From positions 1 to 8,995 of the forward strand of contig JBNAVY010000065.1 in assembly GCA_049700195.1 (NCBI GenBank): 8,995 bases of DNA. The letters run 5' to 3'. This stretch comes from JBNAVY01 sp049700195 (lineage in GTDB: Bacteria > Bacillota > Thermoanaerobacteria > Thermoanaerobacterales > Thermoanaerobacteraceae). The stretch's first letter is position 1. Every line of letters begins with the position of its first letter. Of the stretch, positions 1 through 7,417 are shown piece by piece. Below the pieces are notes generated by a model. It saw nothing but the letters and a program-made list of their open reading frames with translations. It was not told where the DNA came from and made no database searches. The translations under genes were made by a program, and so were the position numbers.

Positions 1-50
1 ACCATCGGCTCTCTTTAGCCTTGATACATACCCCTCTCCTTCATTGCTTT
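1..50 (-). promoter_or_regulatory. T-box riboswitch leader, 5' part (truncated by window edge)
   Basis: Read on the minus strand, this segment shows the 5' half of T-box Stem I: a GAAGGAGAGGGGUAUG stretch, then AGAGAG (positions 14-9), then CCGAUGGU running off the edge at position 1. The AGAGAG bulge followed by a C/G-rich strand and GAUGGU is the characteristic distal Stem I signature of T-boxes. These leaders bind a specific uncharged tRNA and let transcription continue into aminoacyl-tRNA synthetase or amino-acid genes. The specifier loop, antiterminator (UGGN) and regulated gene all lie outside the window, so the amino acid cannot be read. A serS gene is a reasonable guess, because a T-box-controlled serS is found near gyrA in some Firmicutes, but this is inference. 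Confidence 0.75.
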
Positions 51-60
51 TCTAATTTAA

Positions 61-297
61 TTTTTTAAATCAATAACTTATTAAAATTAGTTGAAATTAA
101 TAGTTATTTTATCAGCTATTTAATTAGTAGTCAACTTAATTATTTGTAAATTTTAAATAATCTATCGTTTACATTTACTAAAATTTTTTAAATAGGTTAT
201 TAATTTTTTTGCTTTTTTTAAAGTATATCTAATTTACAAATATAATTGTTATAAAAATAGAATTATTTCTTTCAAAATATTTTAAAATGAAATAAAT
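61..297. other. AT-rich intergenic region between gyrA and the T-box gene
   Basis: This is a 237-bp stretch with no credible coding sequence on either strand. It contains the minus-strand promoter at 106-134 that feeds the T-box leader. A 12-bp inverted repeat (141-152 with 231-242) lies upstream of that promoter with 78 bp between the arms. At this base composition it may be chance. I see nothing else recognisable here. Confidence 0.6.
106..134 (-). promoter_or_regulatory. Promoter for the T-box transcript
   Basis: On the minus strand, a -35 box TTGACT (129-134) and a -10 box TAAAAT (106-111) are separated by exactly 17 bp. A TGA directly before the -10 box makes it an extended -10 element (TGnTAAAAT). 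The predicted start is near position 99, about 50 nt before the recognisable T-box Stem I. The promoter lies downstream of the gyrA terminator, so the T-box gene would have its own transcript. This is a sigma-A type assignment from sequence only. Confidence 0.65.
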
Positions 298-321
298 AAA
301 AAAAGCCGTACGGCTTTTTTT
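298..321 (-). terminator. Intrinsic terminator after gyrA
   Basis: A perfect 24-bp palindrome has seven A, the core GCCGTACGGC and seven T. It can fold as a 10-bp stem with a GTAC loop, and on the minus strand it ends in a U run followed by further T-rich sequence. It overlaps the gyrA stop codon (320-322), so the gyrB-gyrA transcript would end immediately after translation does. Being symmetrical, it could also work on the plus strand, but no plus-strand gene ends here. The G/C part of the stem is only four pairs or fewer, so its strength is uncertain. Confidence 0.75.
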
Positions 322-2743
322 ATTCTTCATTATTTATACGAGCAGTAGAAACTACTCTATCACCTTTATCAAGTTTCATTAAAGTTACCCCTCTTGTATC
401 TCTGTGCATTTTAGAGATATCTTTAATATTCATTCTAATTAAAATACCATTTGCTGAGGTTATCATAATTTCATCTTCTGGAGAAACAGATTTTATTGCT
501 ACCATTTTCCCAGTCTTTTCATTTAATTTAATTGTTATAATACCTTTGCCAGCTCTAGTCTGTATTCTATATTCTTCAAGACTTGTTCTTTTCCCAAAAC
601 CGTTTTCTGTTACAACAAGTACATCTCTGTCATTATAAACAAGATCCATCCCCACAGCTTCATCTTCTTTTCTCAATGAAATACCAATAACACCTCGTGC
701 TGTTCTTCCCATAGGTCTAATATCTTTTTCGTTAAATCTTATAGCATATCCATTTGCTGTACCTATTATTAGTTCTTTATTACCATCTGTTAACCTTACA
801 TTTATTAATTCATCATTTTCGTCTATATTTATGGCAATAATACCATTTTTCTTTATAGATTTAAATTCATCAATAGAAGTCTTTTTAACTATTCCTCTTT
901 TAGTGCACATAACAATATATTTTACATCTGCACCTTTTTTAATTGGTATAACAGCAGTTACTTTTTCATTTTGAGAAAGTTGAATTAAGTTAATAATAGC
1001 TGAACCTTTTGCTTGTCTTCCTGTTTCTGGAATATCAATTGTTCTTATACCATATACTTTACCTTTATTTGTAAAAAACAATAATCTATCATGAGTTGTA
1101 GTTATAAATATATCTTCTACAAAATCATCTTCTCTTGTAGATATTCCAGATATTCCTTTACCACCTCTTTTCTGCGATTTATATGTATCAAGAGGCATAC
1201 GTTTTATATATCCAAAATGTGTAAGTGTTACTACTGCATCCTCTAATTGAACTAAATCCTCTAACTCTAATTCATCTTCTCTAGCTACAATTTCCGTTTT
1301 TCTTTTACTTGAAAATTTTTTCTTTATTTCTAAAAGTTCTTCTTTTATTATATTTAAAACTTTTCTTTCATCTGCCAGAATATCTTTTAAATATTGAATT
1401 TTTTTAAGAAGTTCTTCATATTCATCTTCGATTTTTTGTCTCTCAAGACCTGTTAATCTACCAAGTCTCATATCAACAATTGCCTGTGACTGCTTCTCAC
1501 TCAAACCAAACCTATCAATTAAATTTTGTTTTGCTAATGCTTCTGTTTTAGAGTTTCTTATTATTTTTATAACTTCATCTATATGATCAAGAGCAATTTT
1601 TAAGCCTTCTAAAATATGTGCCCTTTCTTCAGCTTTATTAAGATCAAATTTTGTTCTTCTTGTAATAACATCTGCTTGATGGTCTACATATTTTTCAATT
1701 ATCTGTTTTAAATTCAAAACTTTAGGCTCTTTATCTACTAGAGCAAGCATAATAGCTCCAAAAGTTTGCTGCATCTGTGTATGAATATAAAGTTTATTTA
1801 AAACTACTTTTGGATTTGCATCTCTTTTCAATTCAATAACAATTTTCATACCATTTCTATCAGATTCATCTCTTAAATCAGATATTCCTTCTATAACTTT
1901 ATCTCTTGCTAATTCAGCAATCTTTTCTATTAGTCTTGCTTTTATAACCATATATGGTATTTCAGTAACTATTATCCTTTTTCTTCCATTATGTTCTTCG
2001 ATTTCTGCTTTTGCTCTTACAATTATTTTACCTCTTCCAGTTTCGTAAGTTTGCTTTATACCATCTCTTCCAACTATTGTACCCCCTGTTGGAAAATCCG
2101 GTCCCTTAATATGTTTTATCAATTCATCAATTGTTATATACGGATTATCAATATAATCAACTATACCATTTATTACTTCCCCAAGATTGTGTGGTGGTAT
2201 ATTTGTTGCCATACCTACTGCTATACCCTGAGATCCATTAACTAATAAATTTGGAAACCTAGAAGGAAGAACAACAGGTTCTTTTAATGTTTCATCAAAG
2301 TTTGGAATAAAATCAACAGTTTCTTTATTTATATCTGTAAGCATTTCAAGAGAAATTTTTGAAAGTCTTGCTTCGGTGTATCTCATGGCTGCAGCAGGAT
2401 CACCATCTATACTTCCAAAATTACCATGTCCATCTATTAAAATTTCTCTCATAGAAAAATCCTGAGCTAATCTAACAAGAGTATCATATACAGCAGCATC
2501 ACCGTGAGGATGATATTTACCTAACACTTCACCTACAACAGCAACACTTTTTTTATAGGGTTTGTCAGGAGTAAGCCCTAATTCATTCATAGCATAAAGT
2601 ATTCTTCTGTGTACAGGCTTTAAACCGTCTCTGACATCGGGAAGTGCTCTTCCGACTATTACACTCATTGCATAATCTATATAAGATTTTTTCATTTCAT
2701 CTTCAAGATCTACTTGTACAATTTTTTCCGTATCTTCACCCAT
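320..2743 (-). CDS. gyrA: DNA gyrase subunit A
   Basis: GyrA is the breakage-reunion subunit of DNA gyrase, the A2B2 type II topoisomerase that introduces negative supercoils using ATP hydrolysed by GyrB. At 807 residues it has normal family length. The N-terminal winged-helix/tower part carries the catalytic tyrosine at Tyr122 in AAAMRYTEARL, preceded by Arg121. The quinolone-resistance region HPHGDAAVYDT spans residues 78-88. The C-terminal six-bladed DNA-wrapping domain begins around residue 500 and contains the GyrA box QKRGGKG (524-530), which separates it from ParC. The last blade has a related RAGKG (730-734). The C terminus (RINNEE) lacks a long acidic tail. The start is ATG with an AGAGGTGAT ribosome-binding site 4 nt upstream (2748-2756). 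The gene follows gyrB by 13 bp, so the two are almost certainly co-transcribed. Oddity: Ala83 replaces the usual Ser/Thr, while Asp87 is retained. Confidence 0.99.
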   Translation of the reverse strand: MGEDTEKIVQVDLEDEMKKSYIDYAMSVIVGRALPDVRDGLKPVHRRILYAMNELGLTPDKPYKKSVAVVGEVLGKYHPHGDAAVYDTLVRLAQDFSMREILIDGHGNFGSIDGDPAAAMRYTEARLSKISLEMLTDINKETVDFIPNFDETLKEPVVLPSRFPNLLVNGSQGIAVGMATNIPPHNLGEVINGIVDYIDNPYITIDELIKHIKGPDFPTGGTIVGRDGIKQTYETGRGKIIVRAKAEIEEHNGRKRIIVTEIPYMVIKARLIEKIAELARDKVIEGISDLRDESDRNGMKIVIELKRDANPKVVLNKLYIHTQMQQTFGAIMLALVDKEPKVLNLKQIIEKYVDHQADVITRRTKFDLNKAEERAHILEGLKIALDHIDEVIKIIRNSKTEALAKQNLIDRFGLSEKQSQAIVDMRLGRLTGLERQKIEDEYEELLKKIQYLKDILADERKVLNIIKEELLEIKKKFSSKRKTEIVAREDELELEDLVQLEDAVVTLTHFGYIKRMPLDTYKSQKRGGKGISGISTREDDFVEDIFITTTHDRLLFFTNKGKVYGIRTIDIPETGRQAKGSAIINLIQLSQNEKVTAVIPIKKGADVKYIVMCTKRGIVKKTSIDEFKSIKKNGIIAINIDENDELINVRLTDGNKELIIGTANGYAIRFNEKDIRPMGRTARGVIGISLRKEDEAVGMDLVYNDRDVLVVTENGFGKRTSLEEYRIQTRAGKGIITIKLNEKTGKMVAIKSVSPEDEIMITSANGILIRMNIKDISKMHRDTRGVTLMKLDKGDRVVSTARINNEE

Positions 2744-2756
2744 TTATATCACCTCT

Positions 2757-4657
2757 TTATATATCTAAATTTCTTACAGTTTTTGCGTATTTTTCAATAA
2801 ATTCTCTTCTTGGATCAACTTTATCACCCATTAATATTGTAAAAATTTCATCCGCAGCAATAGCATCTTCCAATGTAACTTTTAACATTGTTCGTTTTTC
2901 AGGATCCATAGTAGTATCCCAAAGTTGATCAGCATTCATTTCTCCAAGACCTTTATATCTTTGAACAGAATAATTATCTCTACCTATTTCACTTAATATT
3001 TTATCAAGTTCTTTATCAGAATAAGCATAATAAATTTTTTTAGCTTTTGTTACTTTATATAAAGGTGGTTGTGCAATATATATATTTCCATTTTCAATTA
3101 ATGGTTTCATAAACCTATAGAAAAAAGTCAATAACAAGGTTCTTATATGACTACCATCAACATCGGCATCTGTCATTATTACAATCTTATGATATCTTAA
3201 CTTTTCTATATCAAAATCATCTCCAATTCCAGTACCTAGAGCAGTAATCATAGACCTTATTTCTTCGTTTGATAATATTTTATCTAATCTTGATTTTTCT
3301 ACATTTAATATTTTACCTCTTAAAGGCAATATCGCCTGGAATCTGCTGTTTCTACCCATTTTCGCCGAACCGCCTGCAGAATCACCTTCTACTAAATATA
3401 ATTCCGATTTTGAAGCATCTTTTTCCGAACAATCAGCAAGTTTACCAGGTAATGATGTTGATTCTAATGCTGATTTTCTTCTTGTGAGTTCTCGTGCTTT
3501 TCTTGCAGCTTCTCTAGCTCTTGCCGCTTGTGTTGCTTTATCTATAACTATTTTTGCTACTTGAGGATTTTCTTCTAAAAAAGAGGAAAGCTTTTCTGTG
3601 ACAACAGAATCAACAATAGACCTCATTTCAGAATTACCTAATTTTGTTTTAGTTTGTCCTTCAAATTGAGGATCTTTTAATTTTACACTTACTATAGCCG
3701 TAAGTCCTTCTCTTACATCTTCACCTTGAAGATTTTTTTCACTGTCTTTTATGACATTATATTTCCTTGCATAGTCATTAACTACTTTTGTAAGTGCAGC
3801 TTTAAATCCTACAAGATGAGTTCCACCTTCACGTGTATCTATATTATTAGCAAAACTAAAAATATTTTCTGTATAAGTATCATTATATTGCATACATACT
3901 TCAACTTCATAATCATCTGACTTTGATTCCATATATATAGGCTCGGGATGCAAAACTCCTTTATTTCTATTTAAATATTGTACAAAAGAAATTATTCCAC
4001 CTTCATAGTGGAAAGTTTCTTGTTTATTATCTCTTTCATCAATAAGGGTTATATTAATACCTTTATTTAAAAAAGCTAATTCCCTAAGCCTTTGGGATAA
4101 TATATCATAATCATACACTGTTTCTTCAAAAATTTCTCTATCTGGTTTAAAAGTTATAGATGTTCCTGTCTCATCTGTATCTCCAATTATATCCAAACTG
4201 GTTTTTGGAATACCTCTTTCATATCTTTGTCTATAAATATGTCCTTTTTGTTTTACTATTACTTCCATCTCTTCAGATAAAGCATTTACAACAGAAACAC
4301 CGACACCATGAAGACCTCCAGATACTTTATAAGCATCATTATTAAATTTACCTCCTGCATGAAGCATAGTCAATGCAACTTCTACTGCAGGTTTACCTGC
4401 TTTTGGATGTATATCTGTTGGTATGCCTCTACCATCATCTTTTACTGTTATAGAATTATCCTGATGTATTGTTACATATATATTATTACAATAACCTGCA
4501 AGAGCTTCATCTATACTATTATCAACAACTTCATAAACAAGATGATGAAGACCTCTGCTNNNNNNNNNNCAATATACATACCTGGTCTTTTTCTTACAGC
4601 TTCTAATCCTTCTAATATTTGAATCTGATTTGCACCATAAATTTCTTCTTTTGCCAT
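2757..4657 (-). CDS. gyrB: DNA gyrase subunit B (interrupted by a 10-N assembly gap)
   Basis: GyrB is the ATPase subunit of DNA gyrase. Translation from ATG 4657, 7 nt after GGAGGT (4665-4670), gives MAKEEIYGANQIQILEGLEA and the invariant RKRPGMYIG just before the Ns. After the gap the frame resumes at SRGLHHLVYEVVDNSIDEAL, the GHKL ATP-binding helix. DDGRGIP and GGLHGVGVSVVNALS (ATP lid) follow. The expected length is about 633 residues if three are missing in the gap. On that numbering the transducer QTKTKLG is near 335-341, the TOPRIM motifs are EGDSAGG near 424-430 and DADVDG near 497-502, and the C terminus is QRYKGLGEMN to VRNLDI. With exactly 10 Ns the two halves are out of frame by one base, which I read as an assembly artefact, not a pseudogene. 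A TTG codon at 4371-4373 can be mistaken for a start but is an internal Leu. The gene is in an operon with gyrA. Confidence 0.97.
4560..4569. other. Assembly gap (10 N) inside gyrB
   Basis: Ten undetermined bases lie between the codons for MYIG and SRGLHH of GyrB. Start codon to first post-gap codon is 98 nt as written, but 99 are needed to keep the frame. Eleven missing bases would complete the glycine codon and add three residues, matching the usual GyrB spacing (family pattern G-S-T-S-S-R-G). The N count is therefore probably nominal. Read literally, the frame hits a TAG at 4511-4513. Confidence 0.9.
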
Positions 4658-4690
4658 ATATATAACCTCCGTACTTTATCCAATATTACT

Positions 4691-4719
4691 ATTTTATCAT
4701 TCTTTTTATATTTGTACAA
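4691..4719 (-). promoter_or_regulatory. Promoter for gyrB-gyrA
   Basis: On the minus strand, -35 TTGTAC (4714-4719) and -10 TAAAAT (4691-4696) are 17 bp apart. A TGA directly before the -10 box gives an extended -10. Transcription would start near 4684, leaving a leader of roughly 27 nt that includes the GGAGGT ribosome-binding site of gyrB. The -10 element (TGATAAAAT) is identical to that of the promoter at 106-134. The presence of a separate promoter fits gyrB-gyrA being split from recF-remB by the oppositely oriented genes. Confidence 0.6.
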
Positions 4720-4843
4720 TATAATCTAAATAAAATCAGGTCTTTGAACTATTTTTTTTAGTTTTAATTAACTTTTTATAATTAAATATTTCCTTAAAAA
4801 TTTCCTTGGAAATAAAATTCTTTTTTTTAATGTTTTAATATTA

Positions 4844-4865
4844 TATAATATACCTATAATATAAT
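4844..4865 (+). promoter_or_regulatory. Candidate -10 region for csaA
   Basis: Three TATAAT hexamers lie on the plus strand at 4844-4849, 4855-4860 and 4860-4865, 24 to 45 bp before the csaA start codon. I find no convincing -35 box at 16-18 bp from any of them. In such AT-rich DNA, TATAAT is common, so the exact element is uncertain. A promoter is nevertheless expected here because csaA is the first gene of its strand and diverges from gyrB. Confidence 0.4.
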
Positions 4866-4888
4866 ATACTTAAATTGAGGTGAATTCA

Positions 4889-5218
4889 ATGGCTTCCTTC
4901 GATGATTTCATTAAAATAGATATAAGAATTGGAAAAATTATAAATGTTGAAGAATTTCTAAATGCAAAAAGACCAGCTTACAAATTAACAATAGATTTTG
5001 GAGAAATAGGAATTAAAAAATCAAGTGCACAAATTACAAAATTATATACAAAAGAAGCATTAATAAATAAGAAAGTAGTTTGTGTTGTAAATTTTCCGCC
5101 AAAGCAAATTGCAAACTTTATTTCTGAAGTTTTAGTTCTTGGTGTAAATGATAAAGATGGAAATGTCGTCTTAATAATTCCAGAGAAAGATGTTCCAGTT
5201 GGAAATAGAATATACTAA
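4889..5218 (+). CDS. csaA: CsaA, tRNA-binding-domain chaperone-like protein
   Basis: This 109-residue protein is a single OB-fold tRNA-binding domain of the CsaA family, the same fold as the EMAPII/Arc1p and MetRS C-terminal domains. In Bacillus subtilis CsaA is a dimer with chaperone-like activity that binds SecA and unfolded preproteins. Its exact cellular role is not firmly settled. Family signatures are the N-terminal DFIKIDIRIGKI (residues 6-17), SSAQIT (45-50) and VNFPPKQIANFISEVLVLG (67-85). Length matches the family (about 110). ATG 4889 is the start because GAGGTG (4877-4882) lies 6 nt upstream. The GTG at 4880, which would add three residues, falls inside that ribosome-binding site. 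The gene is divergent from gyrB and 77 bp ahead of murT. No terminator is visible between csaA and murT, so read-through is likely. Confidence 0.95.
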   Translation: MASFDDFIKIDIRIGKIINVEEFLNAKRPAYKLTIDFGEIGIKKSSAQITKLYTKEALINKKVVCVVNFPPKQIANFISEVLVLGVNDKDGNVVLIIPEKDVPVGNRIY

Positions 5219-5227
5219 TAGTATAAT
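5199..5227 (+). promoter_or_regulatory. Candidate promoter for murT-gatD inside the end of csaA
   Basis: TTGGAA (5199-5204) is followed after 17 bp by a perfect TATAAT (5222-5227). The -35 box matches four of six consensus positions. Transcription would start near 5234, about 60 nt before murT. The -35 box lies within the last codons of csaA. It would give murT-gatD expression additional to read-through from csaA. Confidence 0.45.
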
Positions 5228-5295
5228 ATATAAATATTTTATTAAATATAAATTTATCAAATTTAAATAATATAATATTAAAAAGGTGATGAATA

Positions 5296-6651
5296 ATGAA
5301 TTTTATTGGAGTCAACATTGGTAAGTTGACTAATCTAGCATGTAAGGTTACGGGTCGAGGCGGTACATCTTTACCAGGTAAAATTGCGTTAAAGTATGAT
5401 AAAACTTTGATTTATGACCTCTTAAAAAATATAAAAGAAAAAATAATTATAACAGGAACAAATGGTAAAACAACAACTTCAGGTTTAATATCATCTATAT
5501 TAATAAAATCAGGAAAAAGTATCGTTAATAATAGAGAAGGAGCTAATATGGCAAGTGGTATAGCTACAGCTTTACTTAAAAATAGCAATATCTTTGGTGA
5601 ACTTAGAAAAGATATGGCTGTTTTTGAAATTGATGAAGCAAACATGCCTCTTATTCTAGAAGATATAAATCCAAAAATTGTACTAATTACTAATTTTTTT
5701 AGAGACCAATTAGATAGATATGGTGAGCTGGATAATATTATACAAAAAGTAAAAGATTCTATACAGAAACTTCCTAAAGATTCTATAGTTTTATTAAATG
5801 CTGATGATCCCTTTACTGCATCTTTAGCAAATGAATCAAAAGTTAAAATATTTTACTATGGAATAAATGATGATTTTAAAAATACTTATATTTCACAGAC
5901 TTTTGAACAAAAATATTGCCCAGTTTGTGGAAGCAAGTATGTTTATAAAAAAGTTTATTATGGACAACTAGGTGATTATTATTGCCCTAAATGTGGAAAT
6001 AAAAGACCTGATTTAAATTTTTATGCATATAATCTTAATTTTAGTGAAGATGGAATAAGTTTTAACTTAAAATATAATGATAAAATATTACCTATAAAAA
6101 GTAATCTTTCAGGTAGTTATAATGTGTATAATATAATGGCATCAGCTGCAGTTTCTCTGCTTTTAAATATTAATATTCAAGATATACAAGAGGGTATAAA
6201 AAACTATAATCCTATTGCAGGTAGACTTCAAAAAACTTATTTAAAAAACAAAAAAACTTTAATAAATTTAGTTAAAAATCCTATTGCCTTTGAAAGCACT
6301 TTAATTATGATAAATGAGATAAATAAATTTTTAAATCTTGTTGTTGCAATAAACGACAATTTTGCAGATGGTCGTGATATTTCATGGATATGGGATGTAA
6401 ATTTCGAGGATTTTATTTCTAATACAAAAATAAATAAAATAATAACTACTGGTTTACGTGCTGAGGATGTAGCACTAAGATTTAAGTATGCTGGAGTAAA
6501 AACAGATAATATATTTATTATAAATCCTATTGAAAAAGCCCTTTTAAAAGCAGCTGATATAACAAATGATGAACTTATAGTAGTTCTTCCAAATTATACT
6601 GCTCTTCATGATATTAACAAATTTTTTAAAATGAGGAGGCAAAATATATGA
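5296..6651 (+). CDS. murT: Lipid II isoglutaminyl synthase, MurT ligase subunit
   Basis: MurT is the Mur-ligase-like subunit that activates the alpha-carboxyl of D-glutamate in lipid II with ATP. GatD supplies ammonia, producing D-isoglutamine in the peptidoglycan stem. The 451 residues begin with the family-specific GRGGTSLPGKIALK (20-33), then the ATP P-loop TGTNGKTTTSG (53-63). FEIDEANMP (110-118) and NFFRDQLDRYGELD (133-146) follow. An inserted four-cysteine zinc ribbon, CPVCG (208-212) and CPKCG (230-234), distinguishes MurT from MurC-F. The C-terminal DUF1727 domain carries ADGRDISWIWD (357-367), holding the conserved acidic residue implicated in catalysis. ATG 5296 is preceded by AGGTGAT (5284-5290), 5 nt away. 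The stop overlaps the gatD start by 4 bp (ATGA), which implies translational coupling as expected for an obligate heterodimer. Membrane segments are absent, so it acts on lipid II from the cytoplasm. Confidence 0.97.
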   Translation: MNFIGVNIGKLTNLACKVTGRGGTSLPGKIALKYDKTLIYDLLKNIKEKIIITGTNGKTTTSGLISSILIKSGKSIVNNREGANMASGIATALLKNSNIFGELRKDMAVFEIDEANMPLILEDINPKIVLITNFFRDQLDRYGELDNIIQKVKDSIQKLPKDSIVLLNADDPFTASLANESKVKIFYYGINDDFKNTYISQTFEQKYCPVCGSKYVYKKVYYGQLGDYYCPKCGNKRPDLNFYAYNLNFSEDGISFNLKYNDKILPIKSNLSGSYNVYNIMASAAVSLLLNINIQDIQEGIKNYNPIAGRLQKTYLKNKKTLINLVKNPIAFESTLIMINEINKFLNLVVAINDNFADGRDISWIWDVNFEDFISNTKINKIITTGLRAEDVALRFKYAGVKTDNIFIINPIEKALLKAADITNDELIVVLPNYTALHDINKFFKMRRQNI

Positions 6652-7385
6652 AACTTATTATTGGACACATGTATCCTGAACTTTTAAATTTATATGGTGA
6701 TAAGGGAAATATAATTACATTAAAAAAAAGATGCGAATGGAGAGGTATAGATGTTGAAATAGAAAATATAACAGTAAATACAATTACAAATTTTACTGAT
6801 ATTGATATTTTATTTCTGGGGGGAGGTTCTGATAGAGAACAAAAAATTGTTAGTGAAGATTTAATATTTAATAGAGGTAAAAATTTAAGATCAGCTATAG
6901 AAGATGGATTAACAGTATTGAGCATATGTGGAGGATATCAATTACTTGGCAAATATTATCAAACAGCAGATGGAAAAAAATTTTATGGTATTGGAGCTTT
7001 AGATATTTTTACTGTAGCAAGTAATAATAGAATGATTGATAACTTAATTATTGAAACAAATATTAATAACAAAAAATTTAAAATGGTTGGATTTGAAAAT
7101 CATTCAGGTAAAACTTATCTTGGAAATATAAAATCTCTTGGTAGTGTAATATTAGGAAATGGGAATAATGGTGAAGATAAAACAGAAGGTGCTGTTTATA
7201 AAAATACATATGGAACCTATTTACATGGGCCTGTGTTACCTAAAAATCCTGAATTTGCTGATATATTAATTATAAATGCTTTACAGAAAAAATATGGTAT
7301 ATCAGAAATAGAACCTTTAGACAATGTATTTGAAAATTTAACTAAAAATACACTCATAAAAAGGTTTATAAAAAATAAATCATGA
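6648..7385 (+). CDS. gatD: Lipid II isoglutaminyl synthase, GatD glutamine amidotransferase subunit
   Basis: GatD is a class I (triad) glutamine amidotransferase that hydrolyses glutamine and channels ammonia to MurT for amidation of lipid II glutamate. At 245 residues it has normal length and resembles the CobB/CobQ-type amidotransferase domain. The nucleophile is Cys94 in LSICGGYQLLG, the nucleophilic elbow, after the FLGGGSD segment (57-62). The catalytic histidine is probably His193 in GTYLHGP. Arg128 (SNNRMIDN) occupies the position of an arginine reported as important in Staphylococcus aureus GatD. The N terminus IIGHMYPELLNLYGDKGN is typical of the family. ATG 6648 is supported by AGGAGG (6634-6639), 8 nt upstream and inside murT. 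The gene ends within the palindromic terminator at 7372-7417 and converges on remB. Confidence 0.97.
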   Translation: MKLIIGHMYPELLNLYGDKGNIITLKKRCEWRGIDVEIENITVNTITNFTDIDILFLGGGSDREQKIVSEDLIFNRGKNLRSAIEDGLTVLSICGGYQLLGKYYQTADGKKFYGIGALDIFTVASNNRMIDNLIIETNINNKKFKMVGFENHSGKTYLGNIKSLGSVILGNGNNGEDKTEGAVYKNTYGTYLHGPVLPKNPEFADILIINALQKKYGISEIEPLDNVFENLTKNTLIKRFIKNKS

Positions 7386-7417
7386 ACACATTTATAAATG
7401 TGTTCATGATTTATTTT
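7372..7417. terminator. Bidirectional terminator between gatD and remB (46-bp perfect palindrome)
   Basis: The sequence is an uninterrupted palindrome with 23-bp arms centred between 7394 and 7395. The inner part is CATGAACACATTTA mirrored exactly, and the outer parts are A/T. T-rich runs follow on both sides: TTTTACTC then T runs on the plus strand, and a run of six T on the minus strand just past 7372. It overlaps the last codons and stop of gatD (+) and touches the remB stop (7416-7418, -), so a single hairpin can end both converging transcripts. Confidence 0.85.

Noticed and set aside
141..242. 12-bp inverted repeat with arms 78 bp apart (141-152, 231-242)
   Set aside because: The arms are almost pure A/T and far apart in a region of extreme composition, so chance is a sufficient explanation.
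2757..4373. gyrB starting at the TTG codon 4371-4373
   Set aside because: That TTG is an internal leucine (VALTMLHAGG). The ATP-binding helix and the true ATG with GGAGGT lie upstream, so the shorter start only reflects the N gap.
4308..4622. Plus-strand open frame spanning the N gap
   Set aside because: It lies antisense to the conserved gyrB N-terminal coding region, contains undetermined residues and has a low-complexity composition typical of an antisense shadow.
4880..4888. GTG start for csaA three codons upstream
   Set aside because: The GTG is part of the GAGGTG ribosome-binding site. ATG 4889 has proper spacing and matches the family N terminus.
5271..5276. TATAAT just before murT as a promoter
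   Set aside because: A start from it would fall on the murT ribosome-binding site and there is no -35 box. The candidate at 5199-5227 is better placed.
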